Positions 25,228 through 33,895 of a stretch of 64,000 bases of DNA are shown here, piece after piece; position 1 is the stretch's first letter; the number at the start of each line of letters is the position of its first letter. The notes beneath the pieces were generated by a model. That model ran no database searches and was not told the origin of the DNA. It saw only the letters and a list, made by a program, of their open reading frames with translations. Made by a program: the position numbers and the translations under genes. This DNA is from Roseovarius sp. MMSF_3281 (GTDB taxonomy: Bacteria > Pseudomonadota > Alphaproteobacteria > Rhodobacterales > Rhodobacteraceae), in the NCBI RefSeq assembly GCF_030733685.1, contig NZ_JASHIM010000023.1:1-64000 (forward strand), read 5' to 3'.

Positions 25228-26184
25228 ATGAAACCTGACACCGACACCAATGACCAGATGCGCGAAGTGGCGTGGATGCACTATGTCGGTGGGCTAACGC
25301 AGGCGCAGATCGCGACGCGGCGGGGATTGAGCAAGATGAAGGTGCATCGCTTGGTTCAGGCGGCGCATGAGGCGGGGATCGTCAAGATTTTCGTCAACAA
25401 CGTCCCCTCCGATTGCGTCACGCTGGAAACCAAACTCATCGAGCGCTTTGGCCTGACCAGCTGTACCATCGTGCCGGATACCGAGATGCCGCAGACCATG
25501 GATGGCACCATGCCGGCGGTTGCCAGTGCCGGGGCGCGGTTTTTGCATGGTCGGCTCGAAAGCACCGAGCCGATGGTCGTGGGAATCGGGTCGGGGCGCA
25601 CGATGTCCGAGGTGGTCAAAGCACTGCCGAAGATCAAACGACGTCGCGCCGAGTTCATTTCGGCGACCGGCGAATTTGCTGCGCTGAGCGCGGCCAACCC
25701 CTTCGAGGTGATCCATACGCTCATCGACAAGACCGAGGGCAAGGGCTTTGCCTTCACCGCGCCGCTGATCGTCGACGACGCGGAAGATCGCGACCTGTTC
25801 TTGCGCCAGAAAAGCGTGCACCGCTCTTTCGACCACCTGCACGACGCCTCCTTCATCATGATTGGGATCGGGCACATCGGGCCCGGGTCGTTCTTTAAGG
25901 CCTTCAATCTGCTCAATGACACCGAACAGGCCGAGCTTGGGCGTACCGGGGTCGTCGCCGACCTCGCGGGTAACCTTGTCGATGCACAGGGCAATTTCGT
26001 TCACACCGGTATCGCGCTTCGCATGCTCGGGATGGAGCTGGAACTTCTACGCACCCGCGAAGTGATCGCGATCTGCGCAGGCCTCGAAAAATCGAAAGCG
26101 GCCCGCGCTGCTTTGCTCACGGGCTGCCTCGATGGGTTCATTTCGTCGCGCAGTGTAGCGCAGCGGGTTCTCCAAGAGGACTAA
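25228..26184 (+). CDS. SorC/LsrR-family transcriptional regulator
   Basis: The start is placed at ATG 25228, giving 318 residues; an in-frame start 17 codons upstream is less likely. Residues 10-60 contain the helix-turn-helix GGLTQAQIATRRGLSKMKVH. The remainder is a SorC sugar-binding domain with VVGIGSGRTMSEVVKALPKI near residue 117 and IMIGIGHIGPGSFF near 212. Such regulators respond to phosphorylated sugars; LsrR, for example, binds phospho-AI-2. It is convergent with the aldolase/kinase/dehydrogenase unit, only 2 bp from the aldolase stop, and lies between the two halves of the cluster. It probably controls both. Confidence 0.85.
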   Translation: MKPDTDTNDQMREVAWMHYVGGLTQAQIATRRGLSKMKVHRLVQAAHEAGIVKIFVNNVPSDCVTLETKLIERFGLTSCTIVPDTEMPQTMDGTMPAVASAGARFLHGRLESTEPMVVGIGSGRTMSEVVKALPKIKRRRAEFISATGEFAALSAANPFEVIHTLIDKTEGKGFAFTAPLIVDDAEDRDLFLRQKSVHRSFDHLHDASFIMIGIGHIGPGSFFKAFNLLNDTEQAELGRTGVVADLAGNLVDAQGNFVHTGIALRMLGMELELLRTREVIAICAGLEKSKAARAALLTGCLDGFISSRSVAQRVLQED

Positions 26185-26186
26185 CC

Positions 26187-27461
26187 TCAGGCCGCTTTCT
26201 TCAACTTGGCCTGCTCCAGCGACCAGTATTCCAACTCGAAGAGGTCGGCCTCATTCAGAGGGGTGAACCGCCCGATCCCCTCGGCGGACATAATGATACG
26301 GGCGTTTTGCTCCGCAAGATCTGCCGCGACGCCTGCTTCTTTCGCGTTCCGTCCGATCCCGACGATGCCCAAGCCCCGGATCAGGGCTACACGCGGAAGC
26401 AGGTCGAGCATGGTTTTGGTTTCGTCAGATTTCGCGGCGTTGCGCTCGAAATAGGCTTCATACCAATCGGCATAGTCGCGCACCGCCTTGGCCCAGTCCT
26501 CTGCCTCGAAACCGGCCTCACCGATCATCGGGCGCGGCTTGATCCGAATGACGTGATCCGGCGTCGCGGTCCCTCGCGAGGACACCTCCTCAAGATCCGG
26601 GGTGCCCAGATATTTCTTATTCGCCTTCGATACCCGCAGATCCAAAAACGGGCCGTCTTCGCCGAAGAAATCCCAAGACGACAGCGCCTCTTTCAAGGAG
26701 ACGATGGGCGCATGAGCATAAGGGTCATCGACCTTCGTCCCGTCTTCTTCCGGCATCAGCGCCGCACCGTGCTCGGCCAGATACTGTTCGCACATATCGG
26801 TATAGCGGATGATCCGCTCGTAGGAGGTGCGTGCATCGTCGCCGTGCGAGAACAGGCCATGGTTCACGAGAAACAGCCCATTCGCCCCTTCGCCTTTCTC
26901 CTGAAAGATCGCATCCGCCGCGTGGCTCAGTTTGAAGCCGGGCATAACATAGGGAATGACGCAAAGCTCATCCCCGAAAATCTCCTGCGAAAGCTCGGCC
27001 GCGTTCGGCTGATCCGCGATGGCGAGGGCTGCGCAGGAATGGGTGTGGTCCACGAACTTCGCCGGAAGGAACGCATGCAACAGCGCCTCCACCGAGGGGT
27101 TCGGTCCGCTTTGATCCAACATTTCGTTGCGCAGGAAAACGACCATTTCCTCGTCAGTCATATTCGGCACATCCCGCGCGGTCAGCAGTGGTTCGAGCCA
27201 CATCGCCGGAAGCCCCGGCCCCTCGATAGTCACCAGATCCCACCCAGACCCTTTGACGTGGATCGTTTCCGCCAATGTCCCGTCCTCTTTGGCCCTCTCG
27301 GTTTTGACCGAGGTGTTACCTCCGCCATGCAGCACGAGGTCAGCCTCTTGCCCGATCAGGCGAGAGGTGTAGACCCTGAGGGCCAGATCGACCTCGGCAG
27401 GATCGCCATTCGCACTGTCGATCCAGCATTGCGCCTCGTCATCGTTCCAAAGAGATTTCAT
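26187..27461 (-). CDS. Class II aldolase/adducin-domain protein (RhaD-like, aldolase part only)
   Basis: The 424-residue cytoplasmic protein starts at ATG 27461. Class II aldolase features include LVLHGGGNTSVK near residue 41, the zinc-site histidines in VDHTHSCAAL near 137 and VNHGLFSHGDDA near 199. The C-terminal region with ALIRGLGIVGIGRNAKEAGV resembles the aldolase half of bifunctional RhaD/RhaE-type proteins, but the short-chain dehydrogenase half is absent. It should cleave a phosphorylated substrate to dihydroxyacetone phosphate or glycolaldehyde-type products. It follows the kinase gene by 4 bp. The substrate is unknown. Confidence 0.82.
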   Translation of the reverse strand: MKSLWNDDEAQCWIDSANGDPAEVDLALRVYTSRLIGQEADLVLHGGGNTSVKTERAKEDGTLAETIHVKGSGWDLVTIEGPGLPAMWLEPLLTARDVPNMTDEEMVVFLRNEMLDQSGPNPSVEALLHAFLPAKFVDHTHSCAALAIADQPNAAELSQEIFGDELCVIPYVMPGFKLSHAADAIFQEKGEGANGLFLVNHGLFSHGDDARTSYERIIRYTDMCEQYLAEHGAALMPEEDGTKVDDPYAHAPIVSLKEALSSWDFFGEDGPFLDLRVSKANKKYLGTPDLEEVSSRGTATPDHVIRIKPRPMIGEAGFEAEDWAKAVRDYADWYEAYFERNAAKSDETKTMLDLLPRVALIRGLGIVGIGRNAKEAGVAADLAEQNARIIMSAEGIGRFTPLNEADLFELEYWSLEQAKLKKAA

Positions 27462-27465
27462 GTCT

Positions 27466-29055
27466 TCATACCTTTTGGATTGGTGTCATCGTGTTTGATC
27501 GGGCACCCGCAGGACGCCAGATCGGTTCGAACAACCCGCACTCCGCCATAGCTGAGGTGCCCATTGTCGCCTCGGCCCAACGGTTTTCGATGTCGCGATA
27601 GCGAGCGGTGTTTTCCGGGTTCGGCGTAATCGTTCGTTCGATCGGACTGGCCATCGCGCCAAAGGCCTCGTCGGTTGAGGCGAACAGCCCCGCGCCGACG
27701 GCCGCCAACATGGCGCAACCCAGCGCGGTGGTTTCCTTCACGACCGGTATCTCGATGATACGGCCGGTGACGTCCGCGACAATCTGTGGCCAGATAGTGC
27801 CTTGCGCCGACCCGCCGGTAAACTGAAGCGTGTCGTAGGTTTTGCCCGACAAGGCTTCGAGGCGGCGCAGATGCGCGTGCGACAAGAAAGCGCCGGCCTC
27901 CATCACCGCGCGTGCGACCTGACCAAGCGCGGGGTCCGGGGAGTTCAGGTCGAACCCCAAAAAGCTGAGGGGCGGCTGGTGCCAGTTGTCCGACTGCATC
28001 GGGGCTGCGGTCGTCGCAACCACGCCGCCTGCGCCCGGTGGCTGCTCCGAGGCGAGCTTTTCGATCAGATCGAAGGCGTCCAGATCACTGCCGGTCGCCT
28101 TCAGGATCGGCTCGAAATAGGCGTCGCGCACCCAACGCAGCGCAAAACCCGTGAGAAACCCAATCCCCTCAGTCATCCACTCCTCCGGACGGGCATGGCA
28201 AAGGGTGCGCGGCGCGCGATCAGGGTCGATCAACGGGCGTTCGGTCAACACCGTCATCTGCCAAAAACTGCCGCCGACAAGGGTCGCTTGTCCCGCCGTG
28301 CGACCCAGTCCGAGCAGCGCGAGCTGCGTGTCCGCGCCCCCGGCGACCACGGGCGTACCCGCGGCAAGGCCACTGCGCTTGGCTGCGACCTCAGTCACTC
28401 GCCCGACGATTTCACCAGATTCGACGACAGGCGGTTCGATGGCACGATCCAAGCCGGTCGCTTCGAACAATGTGTCGCACCAATCCCGCGCCTCCAGATT
28501 GAACAAAGCGCTCGAGGACCCGGCAGAAGGCTCCGTACAATAGGTTCCGGTCAGCCGTGTCGCCATCCAGTCCGACAGCATCCCCATGTGACATGCCTTG
28601 GCGAAGAGCTCAGGCAAATGCTCTTTGATCCAAAGCAGCCGGGCGGGGGCCGTCAGCGACACCCAATCCCCCCCGATGCGAAACACTTCATCCGAAACGC
28701 CCGCCGCAGTCAATTTTTCGGCCTGCTCTCGTGCGCGTCCGTCGATGTTCGGACACGCCCAGAGCACCTCGCCCGCCTCGTCATACAAAACGAAACCTTC
28801 ACGCATGGAGGTGGTTGAGACTGCCGCAATATCTTCGGCGGTCAGCTTGGCATCCGCAATGGCGCCCGCGATAACCCTATCGATCAGTTCGCCGTTCGCC
28901 TGCGTGGCGAAATCGAGCGCACCTGGCACACCCTCCACGACGGAATGCGTCCATTCTTTTTGCGCCGTCCCGATCACGGTACCGGTCAGATCGTAAATGA
29001 TGGCGCGCCCGCTGCCGGTTCCGGCATCGATCGCCATGACATGGCGTTCTGGCAT
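27466..29055 (-). CDS. FGGY carbohydrate kinase, LsrK-like
   Basis: The start is ATG 29055 behind AAGGGAGGAAAA, giving 529 residues. The N-terminus MAIDAGTGSGRAIIYDL, the SMREGFVLYDEAGEVLWACP block and GGADTQLALLGLGRTAGQAT match the autoinducer-2 kinase LsrK more closely than glycerol or xylulose kinases. The C-terminal phosphate-binding motif is FTGGSAQGTIWPQIVADVTG, followed by PVVKETTALGCAMLA. It should phosphorylate a small hydroxyketone or polyol with ATP. LsrF and LsrG, the usual phospho-AI-2 processing enzymes, are not present here. The cluster has an aldolase and a 2-hydroxyacid dehydrogenase instead, so a related but different substrate is likely. Confidence 0.82.
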   Translation of the reverse strand: MPERHVMAIDAGTGSGRAIIYDLTGTVIGTAQKEWTHSVVEGVPGALDFATQANGELIDRVIAGAIADAKLTAEDIAAVSTTSMREGFVLYDEAGEVLWACPNIDGRAREQAEKLTAAGVSDEVFRIGGDWVSLTAPARLLWIKEHLPELFAKACHMGMLSDWMATRLTGTYCTEPSAGSSSALFNLEARDWCDTLFEATGLDRAIEPPVVESGEIVGRVTEVAAKRSGLAAGTPVVAGGADTQLALLGLGRTAGQATLVGGSFWQMTVLTERPLIDPDRAPRTLCHARPEEWMTEGIGFLTGFALRWVRDAYFEPILKATGSDLDAFDLIEKLASEQPPGAGGVVATTAAPMQSDNWHQPPLSFLGFDLNSPDPALGQVARAVMEAGAFLSHAHLRRLEALSGKTYDTLQFTGGSAQGTIWPQIVADVTGRIIEIPVVKETTALGCAMLAAVGAGLFASTDEAFGAMASPIERTITPNPENTARYRDIENRWAEATMGTSAMAECGLFEPIWRPAGARSNTMTPIQKV

Positions 29056-29104
29056 TTTTCCTCCCTTGCGCCGCTCCTCCTGCGCCGCTCCCAATCACGT
29101 TCGG

Positions 29105-30148
29105 TTATTTGAACTCGTTATGCGGTGTCTCACCCCTTAGAAAACGGCCGTAATCCAGAACGATCTGTTCGGCCGCATAGTTCGCGACTCTACGAGACGC
29201 GCCCGCAATATGCGGTGTCAACGTGACGTTATTGAGGGCAAGAATTTCGTCGTCCTGCGCAGGCGGCTCGCTTTCGAAGGTGTCTAGCGCAGCACCACCC
29301 AGATGTCCGCTGGACAATGCATCGACCAGCGCACCCTGGTCGATCAACTCGCCACGGGCAGAATTAATGATGACCGCGCCTTCGCGCAGTTTCGCGATCT
29401 GCTCTTTGCCGATCATGTTCTTGGTTTCCGGCGTGAGCCGTGCATGCAGGCTGAGGATATCGGTGCGTACGAGAAGCTCGTTAAGATCCACCTGTTCGAC
29501 TCCATCCAAGGCATCCTGCACGGTCACTTGCACATAAGGATCGCAAATCAGGATTTTGGCGCCGAAGGGTTTCAGCAGCCGCACCACGCGCTGCCCAATG
29601 TGGCTATACCCGATCAGGCCCACGGTCAGGTCCGACAATTCATCGCCGGTGCGGTCATAGCGATACAAATCTCCACGCCAAACGCCCTGCTTCAGCCCAG
29701 CATGTCCGGCCCCGATCCGGCGCACATTGGCAAGAATCATGCCGATGGTGAACTCCGCCACTGCCGAAGCGTTGCGCCCCGGCAAGTTGCACACGGTGAC
29801 GCCGTACTTTTTGGCCGCTTCGATGTTCACGTTCACTGGACCACCACGCGGGACGCCAACGAATTTAAGCTTCGGCGCCCCCGCCAGAAGGGTCTCGGTC
29901 ACCGGCGCCAGATGCGTCACGAGGGCATCCGCATCCGCTAGTATTTCGGCGACGTCGGCAGGGTTGCCACTGTATTCCTTGATCTCAGTGCCGGCTGGGC
30001 CGTCGTGAGAGAAAAAAGGCACCTCAGGCCAATCCAAATCGCGCGTCTTGACCTCTACGGGGCGGTTGATATGCGCTTTGATTGCCGCCTCGAAAATCGA
30101 CGACGTGATAAATTGATCTCCGATAGCCGCGACCTTCAAATTTTCCAT
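29105..30148 (-). CDS. D-2-hydroxyacid dehydrogenase (PGDH-like)
   Basis: The start is ATG 30148, preceded by AAGGAGAGAGGC, giving 347 residues. The substrate-loop pattern VGVPRGGPVNVN appears near residue 100. The coenzyme motif is GLIGYSHIGQRV near 180, where the first glycine pair is looser than canonical GXGXXG. The catalytic triad is in NSARGELID (Arg), FESEPP (Glu) and LTPHIAGAS (His). It oxidises or reduces a 2-hydroxyacid, or a related sugar acid, with NAD(P). It is the first gene of a unit with the LsrK-like kinase and class II aldolase. A 17-bp palindrome sits 11 bp upstream of its start. Confidence 0.83.
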   Translation of the reverse strand: MENLKVAAIGDQFITSSIFEAAIKAHINRPVEVKTRDLDWPEVPFFSHDGPAGTEIKEYSGNPADVAEILADADALVTHLAPVTETLLAGAPKLKFVGVPRGGPVNVNIEAAKKYGVTVCNLPGRNASAVAEFTIGMILANVRRIGAGHAGLKQGVWRGDLYRYDRTGDELSDLTVGLIGYSHIGQRVVRLLKPFGAKILICDPYVQVTVQDALDGVEQVDLNELLVRTDILSLHARLTPETKNMIGKEQIAKLREGAVIINSARGELIDQGALVDALSSGHLGGAALDTFESEPPAQDDEILALNNVTLTPHIAGASRRVANYAAEQIVLDYGRFLRGETPHNEFK

Positions 30149-30158
30149 GCCTCTCTCC

Positions 30159-30175
30159 TTATTTGTTACAAATAA
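30159..30175. promoter_or_regulatory. 17-bp palindrome, candidate operator
   Basis: TTATTTGTTACAAATAA is a perfect 7-3-7 inverted repeat immediately upstream of the dehydrogenase ribosome-binding site, in the region divergent from the truncated binding-protein gene. Binding by the nearby SorC-type regulator is a hypothesis. Confidence 0.5.
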
Positions 30176-30248
30176 CTTGCCTGATATTCTTTTCATGTCA
30201 ACCTGCTTTCCACCAAACCAAATGGATTGGCTAATAGGGAGTAGTGAA

Positions 30249-30610
30249 ATGACATTAAAAACAACACCTAAGGTGGGGGTGACGCGTCGCGAGCTGATGG
30301 CCAGATCAATAAGCGTCGCTTTCAGTGCCTCGCTCGGCAGCGCGAGGCTCTCCATTCGCGCCTATGGTCTGACCGGTCAGACGATCACCGTTCTGACATC
30401 GCAGCCGCGGGTCGGGGGCGCTGAAATCGTGGCTGTGGCCTTCACCGACGAAACCGACGTCGAGATCACGCCCGTTCCGCTTGGCCAGATTCAGCAACAG
30501 CTGACCCTCAATCTGCAATCGGGCGCGAAACGCTTCGCCGCCTTCAACTACTGGTACATCTCGAAAGACTCTCCATTCGAAACCAGGATTCTCGAAAATC
30601 AAACGCACGC
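30249..30610 (+). pseudogene. Truncated family 1 ABC substrate-binding protein
   Basis: From ATG 30249 the frame begins MTLKTTPKVGVTRRELMARS, a Tat-like export signal with an RR pair. It continues as GQTITVLTSQPRVGGAEIVA and ends recognisably near LNLQSGAKRFAAFNYWYIS. This is only the first quarter of a roughly 430-residue solute-binding protein. After about 30610 the sequence is unrelated, and no permease genes follow. It appears to be the stub of a deleted importer. Confidence 0.65.
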
Positions 30611-30755
30611 ACGTTCGCGGACTTCAGGGGAGTATTTGTTCATGGTCTTGCTCATGATACTCCATCCTACTCAGGAGTTGTAGCCTCCGGCAAACCCGGG
30701 GCGGTTCAAAATCCTGCAACTTCCTATGAAGGAGGGCTTTGATTATTGAGATGCG

Positions 30756-31442
30756 CTACGTGGTAGATTGTGCAGGTAGTTCGAATAGGTCGATGAACCT
30801 GCGGCACAACTCCGCATCGCCGGTGATTTCGACGTCAACCGTATCGGGGGCCACGTCGCCGTAAAACACTGCCGCAAGAGATGGGGCGGCGGGGGCTGTA
30901 AAATGCAGGTCGGGGGCATTGGCTTTCCCGCGTGTCACAGGCATCGCACCGTCTTCAAGGCAGGCCGTAAATTGCGCAGTGGCGATGTTAAACTGTACCA
31001 CAGCGGTCATTCCCTGCGTGGCGTCAATTTTGAGCATCGTTCTCAGCGAGAGCATGAATGACACTGGCGACAGGGGCAATGTCGGGTTGTGCAAGGGCGA
31101 GGCGGCAGCCCAGCGACCGAGTTCGCTTATGATTGGTTCGGCGGCATAGCCCCAGTCCGTCAGGCCGTAAAGCTGGGCTGGCACGGGGTCTGGCGCGGTG
31201 GAACGCGCAATCACGCCATGCGCCTCAAGCCCGGTGAGTCGTTCGGTCAGAACCTTGGCGCTTAACCCCGGAAGGCTGGAGCGAATGTCGATGAAACGGC
31301 GCGGCCCGAACATCAACTCGCGCACGATCAACATGGACCACCGTTCGCCCAGCAACTCAAGGCCGAAAGCAGTGCCGCAGGCATCTGCATACCAACGCCC
31401 ATGGGGAGATTCTGCCTTGTGGGTATCTTTTTGTAACTTCAT
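30756..31442 (-). CDS. HxlR-family transcriptional regulator
   Basis: The 228-residue protein starts at ATG 31442. Residues 18-115 form an HxlR/MarR-like winged helix: ALGLELLGERWSMLIVREL-type sequence begins near residue 24 as FGLELLGERWSMLIVREL, then GPRRFIDIRSSLPGLSAKVL. Residues 130-225 form a second domain resembling the SCP2-like tail of longer HxlR proteins. It is divergent from a DUF1428/GST/hydrolase operon (165 bp between starts), which it probably represses. The inducer is unknown; HxlR proteins commonly sense aldehydes or quinone-type stress. Confidence 0.83.
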   Translation of the reverse strand: MKLQKDTHKAESPHGRWYADACGTAFGLELLGERWSMLIVRELMFGPRRFIDIRSSLPGLSAKVLTERLTGLEAHGVIARSTAPDPVPAQLYGLTDWGYAAEPIISELGRWAAASPLHNPTLPLSPVSFMLSLRTMLKIDATQGMTAVVQFNIATAQFTACLEDGAMPVTRGKANAPDLHFTAPAAPSLAAVFYGDVAPDTVDVEITGDAELCRRFIDLFELPAQSTT

Positions 31443-31607
31443 AGTTGTATTTTATAACCCCTCTGGTTTAGCCTGTCCATATCGGCCGTGCGGCTCAGGG
31501 GGATTGGCATGTCAAGCATCATGCTCGTTCCCGTGCTCACAGGCGGCACCGTTTCGGCTCCGTACTCAATGATTGACTCATGTCATAACGTAAAGAGGAG
31601 ACACATC

Positions 31608-31961
31608 ATGACCTATATTGCCGGGATCCTGACCCCCGTCCCGAATGAAAACAAAGAGGCCTATATTACAAGCGTCCGCAAGGCTTGGCCTCTTTTCAAG
31701 GACTATGGTGCCTTGCAGATGGTGGAAGCCTGGGGTGATTATATCCCCGAAGGCGAACATACCGATTTCAAAAGTGCCGTGGCGCTGAAGGATGACGAAA
31801 CCGTCTGTTTTTCCTGGATCATCTGGCCGGACAAGGAAACCCACGACAAATGCGGTGCCAGTATGCAGACCGACCCGCGCTGGCAGGACATGGATATGCC
31901 CTTTGATGGCAAGCGGATGATGTGGGGTGGATTCACCCCCATTGTTGAGGAAAAGGCTTAA
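31608..31961 (+). CDS. DUF1428 family protein
   Basis: The start is ATG 31608, preceded by AAAGAGGAG, giving 117 residues. The sequence MTYIAGILTPVPNENKEAYI, the central LQMVEAWGDYIPEG and MPFDGKRMMWGGFTPIVE are characteristic of DUF1428, a ferredoxin-like dimeric alpha/beta-barrel family of unknown activity. It is the first gene of a three-gene operon under a divergent HxlR regulator and is followed 3 bp later by a glutathione transferase gene. A stress-response role is inferred from context. Confidence 0.82.
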   Translation: MTYIAGILTPVPNENKEAYITSVRKAWPLFKDYGALQMVEAWGDYIPEGEHTDFKSAVALKDDETVCFSWIIWPDKETHDKCGASMQTDPRWQDMDMPFDGKRMMWGGFTPIVEEKA

Positions 31962-31964
31962 ACC

Positions 31965-32624
31965 ATGGAGTCCGGTAATCAATCCGAACTCACCATCTGG
32001 ACCTTTGACTGGGTACCCGATGGCCCGCGCGGTTATGTGCGAGATCTGCGGTTGAGGTGGGCCTGCGAAGAGGCGGGCTTGAACTATCAGGTGCGCTCGG
32101 TTCCGTTTGACGATCGCGGCGAGGATCACCTAGTCCAGCAGCCGTTCGGGCAGGTACCGTTTCTGACGGAAGGCGACTTGCGGGTTTTTGAAAGCGGTGC
32201 GTGCCTGCTGCACCTTGCCGAGAAGAGCGAGGTCCTGATGCCGCAGGATGCAACGGAGAAAGCGGATACGCTGTCTTGGATCATCGCGGCATTGAACTCG
32301 GTCGAGATGGTCAGTCTGCCCTGGTGGTTCGTGGGATTGTCGAATCCGCCCGAGAACCCGCTTGAAGGCTGGCTGGCTTCCCGCCTTGAGGTGCTGGAGG
32401 GCGTGTTTGCGAAGCGCGATTGGCTAGCCGCCGGGCATTTCACCGCCGCCGATCTGATCATGGCGGATGTTCTGCGCCTGCCTTGGATCCGCGAGCTTGG
32501 CCGCTATCCGGCAACAGATGCCTATGTGGCACGGATCTGCGCGCGACCCGCCTTTGAAAAGGCTCACGCCGACCAGATGGCCCATTTCGCCGCAGCAGAT
32601 GCGGCCCGCGCTGGTGAAACTTAG
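31965..32624 (+). CDS. Glutathione S-transferase family protein
   Basis: The 219-residue cytoplasmic protein starts at ATG 31965. The thioredoxin-fold N-terminal half contains VPFLTEGDLRVFESGACLLH near residues 63-82, the glutathione gamma-glutamyl site with its cis-Pro and ES pair. The helical C-terminal domain contains GHFTAADLIMADVLRLP near 155. The N-terminus lacks an obvious catalytic Cys or Ser at the usual position. It is translated from the same message as the DUF1428 protein and a secreted hydrolase, suggesting a detoxification operon. Confidence 0.82.
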   Translation: MESGNQSELTIWTFDWVPDGPRGYVRDLRLRWACEEAGLNYQVRSVPFDDRGEDHLVQQPFGQVPFLTEGDLRVFESGACLLHLAEKSEVLMPQDATEKADTLSWIIAALNSVEMVSLPWWFVGLSNPPENPLEGWLASRLEVLEGVFAKRDWLAAGHFTAADLIMADVLRLPWIRELGRYPATDAYVARICARPAFEKAHADQMAHFAAADAARAGET

Positions 32625-32644
32625 AATCTTTTGAAAGACCTGTT

Positions 32645-33529
32645 ATGAACACCCAAACCATTAGCAAACCCTTCAATCCCCTACTGCCCACCGTAGCGCT
32701 TTGTTCTGCAATGGCACTGCCTGCCGCCGCTGAACACACCACCGGGCGGGTCATGTCCGGTGATCTGGGTATCTATTACGAGGTTCACGGCGACCTCGGC
32801 TCGGGCGTGACGCCCTTTCTTGTCTTGCATGGTGGCATGGGGACGATCAGCAGCGACTTCGGCGCTTTACTGCCCGTTCTGGTCGAGCAACGCCCCGTCA
32901 TCGGGATTGAACAGCAGGGCCACGGCCATACCGGCGGACGCGATGCGCAGGTGACGCTGAAAGTTATGCGGGACGACACGCTGGCCGTGCTTGATGCGCT
33001 TGAGGTCGAGCGCGTGCATGTGGTCGGCTTTTCCATGGGCGGCATGCTGGCGATGGAACTCGGCGTGACTGCGCCGAAGCGGCTTGAAACACTAACCGCG
33101 ATTTCGGTCAGCCAGAACCATGACAGCATGCACCCCGCCATCGTTGAAATGAACCTCAATCCCGACGCGACCCCATCCCCCGAGGCGCTGGAACTTATGC
33201 CGACCCAAGAGGACTTTGCCGGGATGCAGGCGGCATATGCTGACAATCCGGATGGCCCGGGGCAATTTGAGCGCACGATGCAACAGCTTCACACGCTTAT
33301 CGTCAGCGATTGGGGCTGGTCTGATGGTGAACTGGAGGCGATCGACGTGCCCACGCTGTTGTTGTTGGGCGACACCGATTTCACGCCTGTCGACCACGCC
33401 GCAAAGATGGCCGGGAAGATCGGTGCGCAGCTTGGGGTATTGCCCAACACGACGCATATGTCGATCATGTCCCGTCCCGATTGGCTGGGCCCCATGATCA
33501 CGAACCGGATCGAAACGGCGCAAGACTGA
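32645..33529 (+). CDS. Alpha/beta hydrolase with export signal
   Basis: The 294-residue protein starts at ATG 32645. An N-terminal hydrophobic segment, LLPTVALCSAMALPAAAEHT, looks like a signal peptide. The oxyanion segment LHGGMG appears near residue 62, the nucleophile elbow GFSMGG near 127, the acid in LLGDTDFTPVDHA near 245 and the catalytic His in NTTHMS near 273. The reaction is probably ester, lactone or related hydrolysis in the periplasm. It follows the GST gene by 20 bp. Confidence 0.82.
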   Translation: MNTQTISKPFNPLLPTVALCSAMALPAAAEHTTGRVMSGDLGIYYEVHGDLGSGVTPFLVLHGGMGTISSDFGALLPVLVEQRPVIGIEQQGHGHTGGRDAQVTLKVMRDDTLAVLDALEVERVHVVGFSMGGMLAMELGVTAPKRLETLTAISVSQNHDSMHPAIVEMNLNPDATPSPEALELMPTQEDFAGMQAAYADNPDGPGQFERTMQQLHTLIVSDWGWSDGELEAIDVPTLLLLGDTDFTPVDHAAKMAGKIGAQLGVLPNTTHMSIMSRPDWLGPMITNRIETAQD

Positions 33530-33539
33530 TGCCGAGCGG

Positions 33540-33895
33540 CGAGGACGGAAGATGGTGTTGATCTGGTCATGCGCGGCCAGAAACCTCTGGGCTTGTCCGG
33601 GTGACTTGAACCGCCCCATGAGTTTCTCTCGCTTTCGGGTTGGCCTGTGCGATCCTTCTATCCGGTTGTTTAAGCCCTTGTGCGCCCGATGATCAGCATT
33701 CGCCGCAAGGTTGCAGACCGGCCTAACGTAGCATCGCAGCTTGTCGGTAATCACAACCCGCGGCACGCCAAACCGGTTCACCCAGTTCCGGACGGATTCC
33801 CAGCTGACCATAACGCCGCGTTCGGCAAGCAGATCCTCGACATCCGCCGTGCTGAGTGCAAATCGGTGATATGCCCAGACCGCATAGGCGACAAT
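33540..33895 (-). pseudogene. IS6-family transposase, internally deleted
   Basis: Reading leftward from 33895, the frame gives IVAYAVWAYHRFALSTADVE, then DLLAERGVMVSWESVRNWVN up to RFG, a normal IS6 N-terminal block. It then continues in frame to VPRVVITDKLRCYVRPVCN and NNRIEGSHRPTRKREKLMGR, which belong near the C-terminus. The intervening segment with the first catalytic Asp is missing. A TAG at 33896-33898 cuts the frame off upstream, and the 3' side runs into the end of the hydrolase gene. It is the second IS6 copy in the window with an in-frame internal deletion. Confidence 0.78.

Noticed and set aside
24949..25281. 110-codon leftward frame upstream of the SorC regulator
   Set aside because: It overlaps the regulator start on the other strand and shows no family features.
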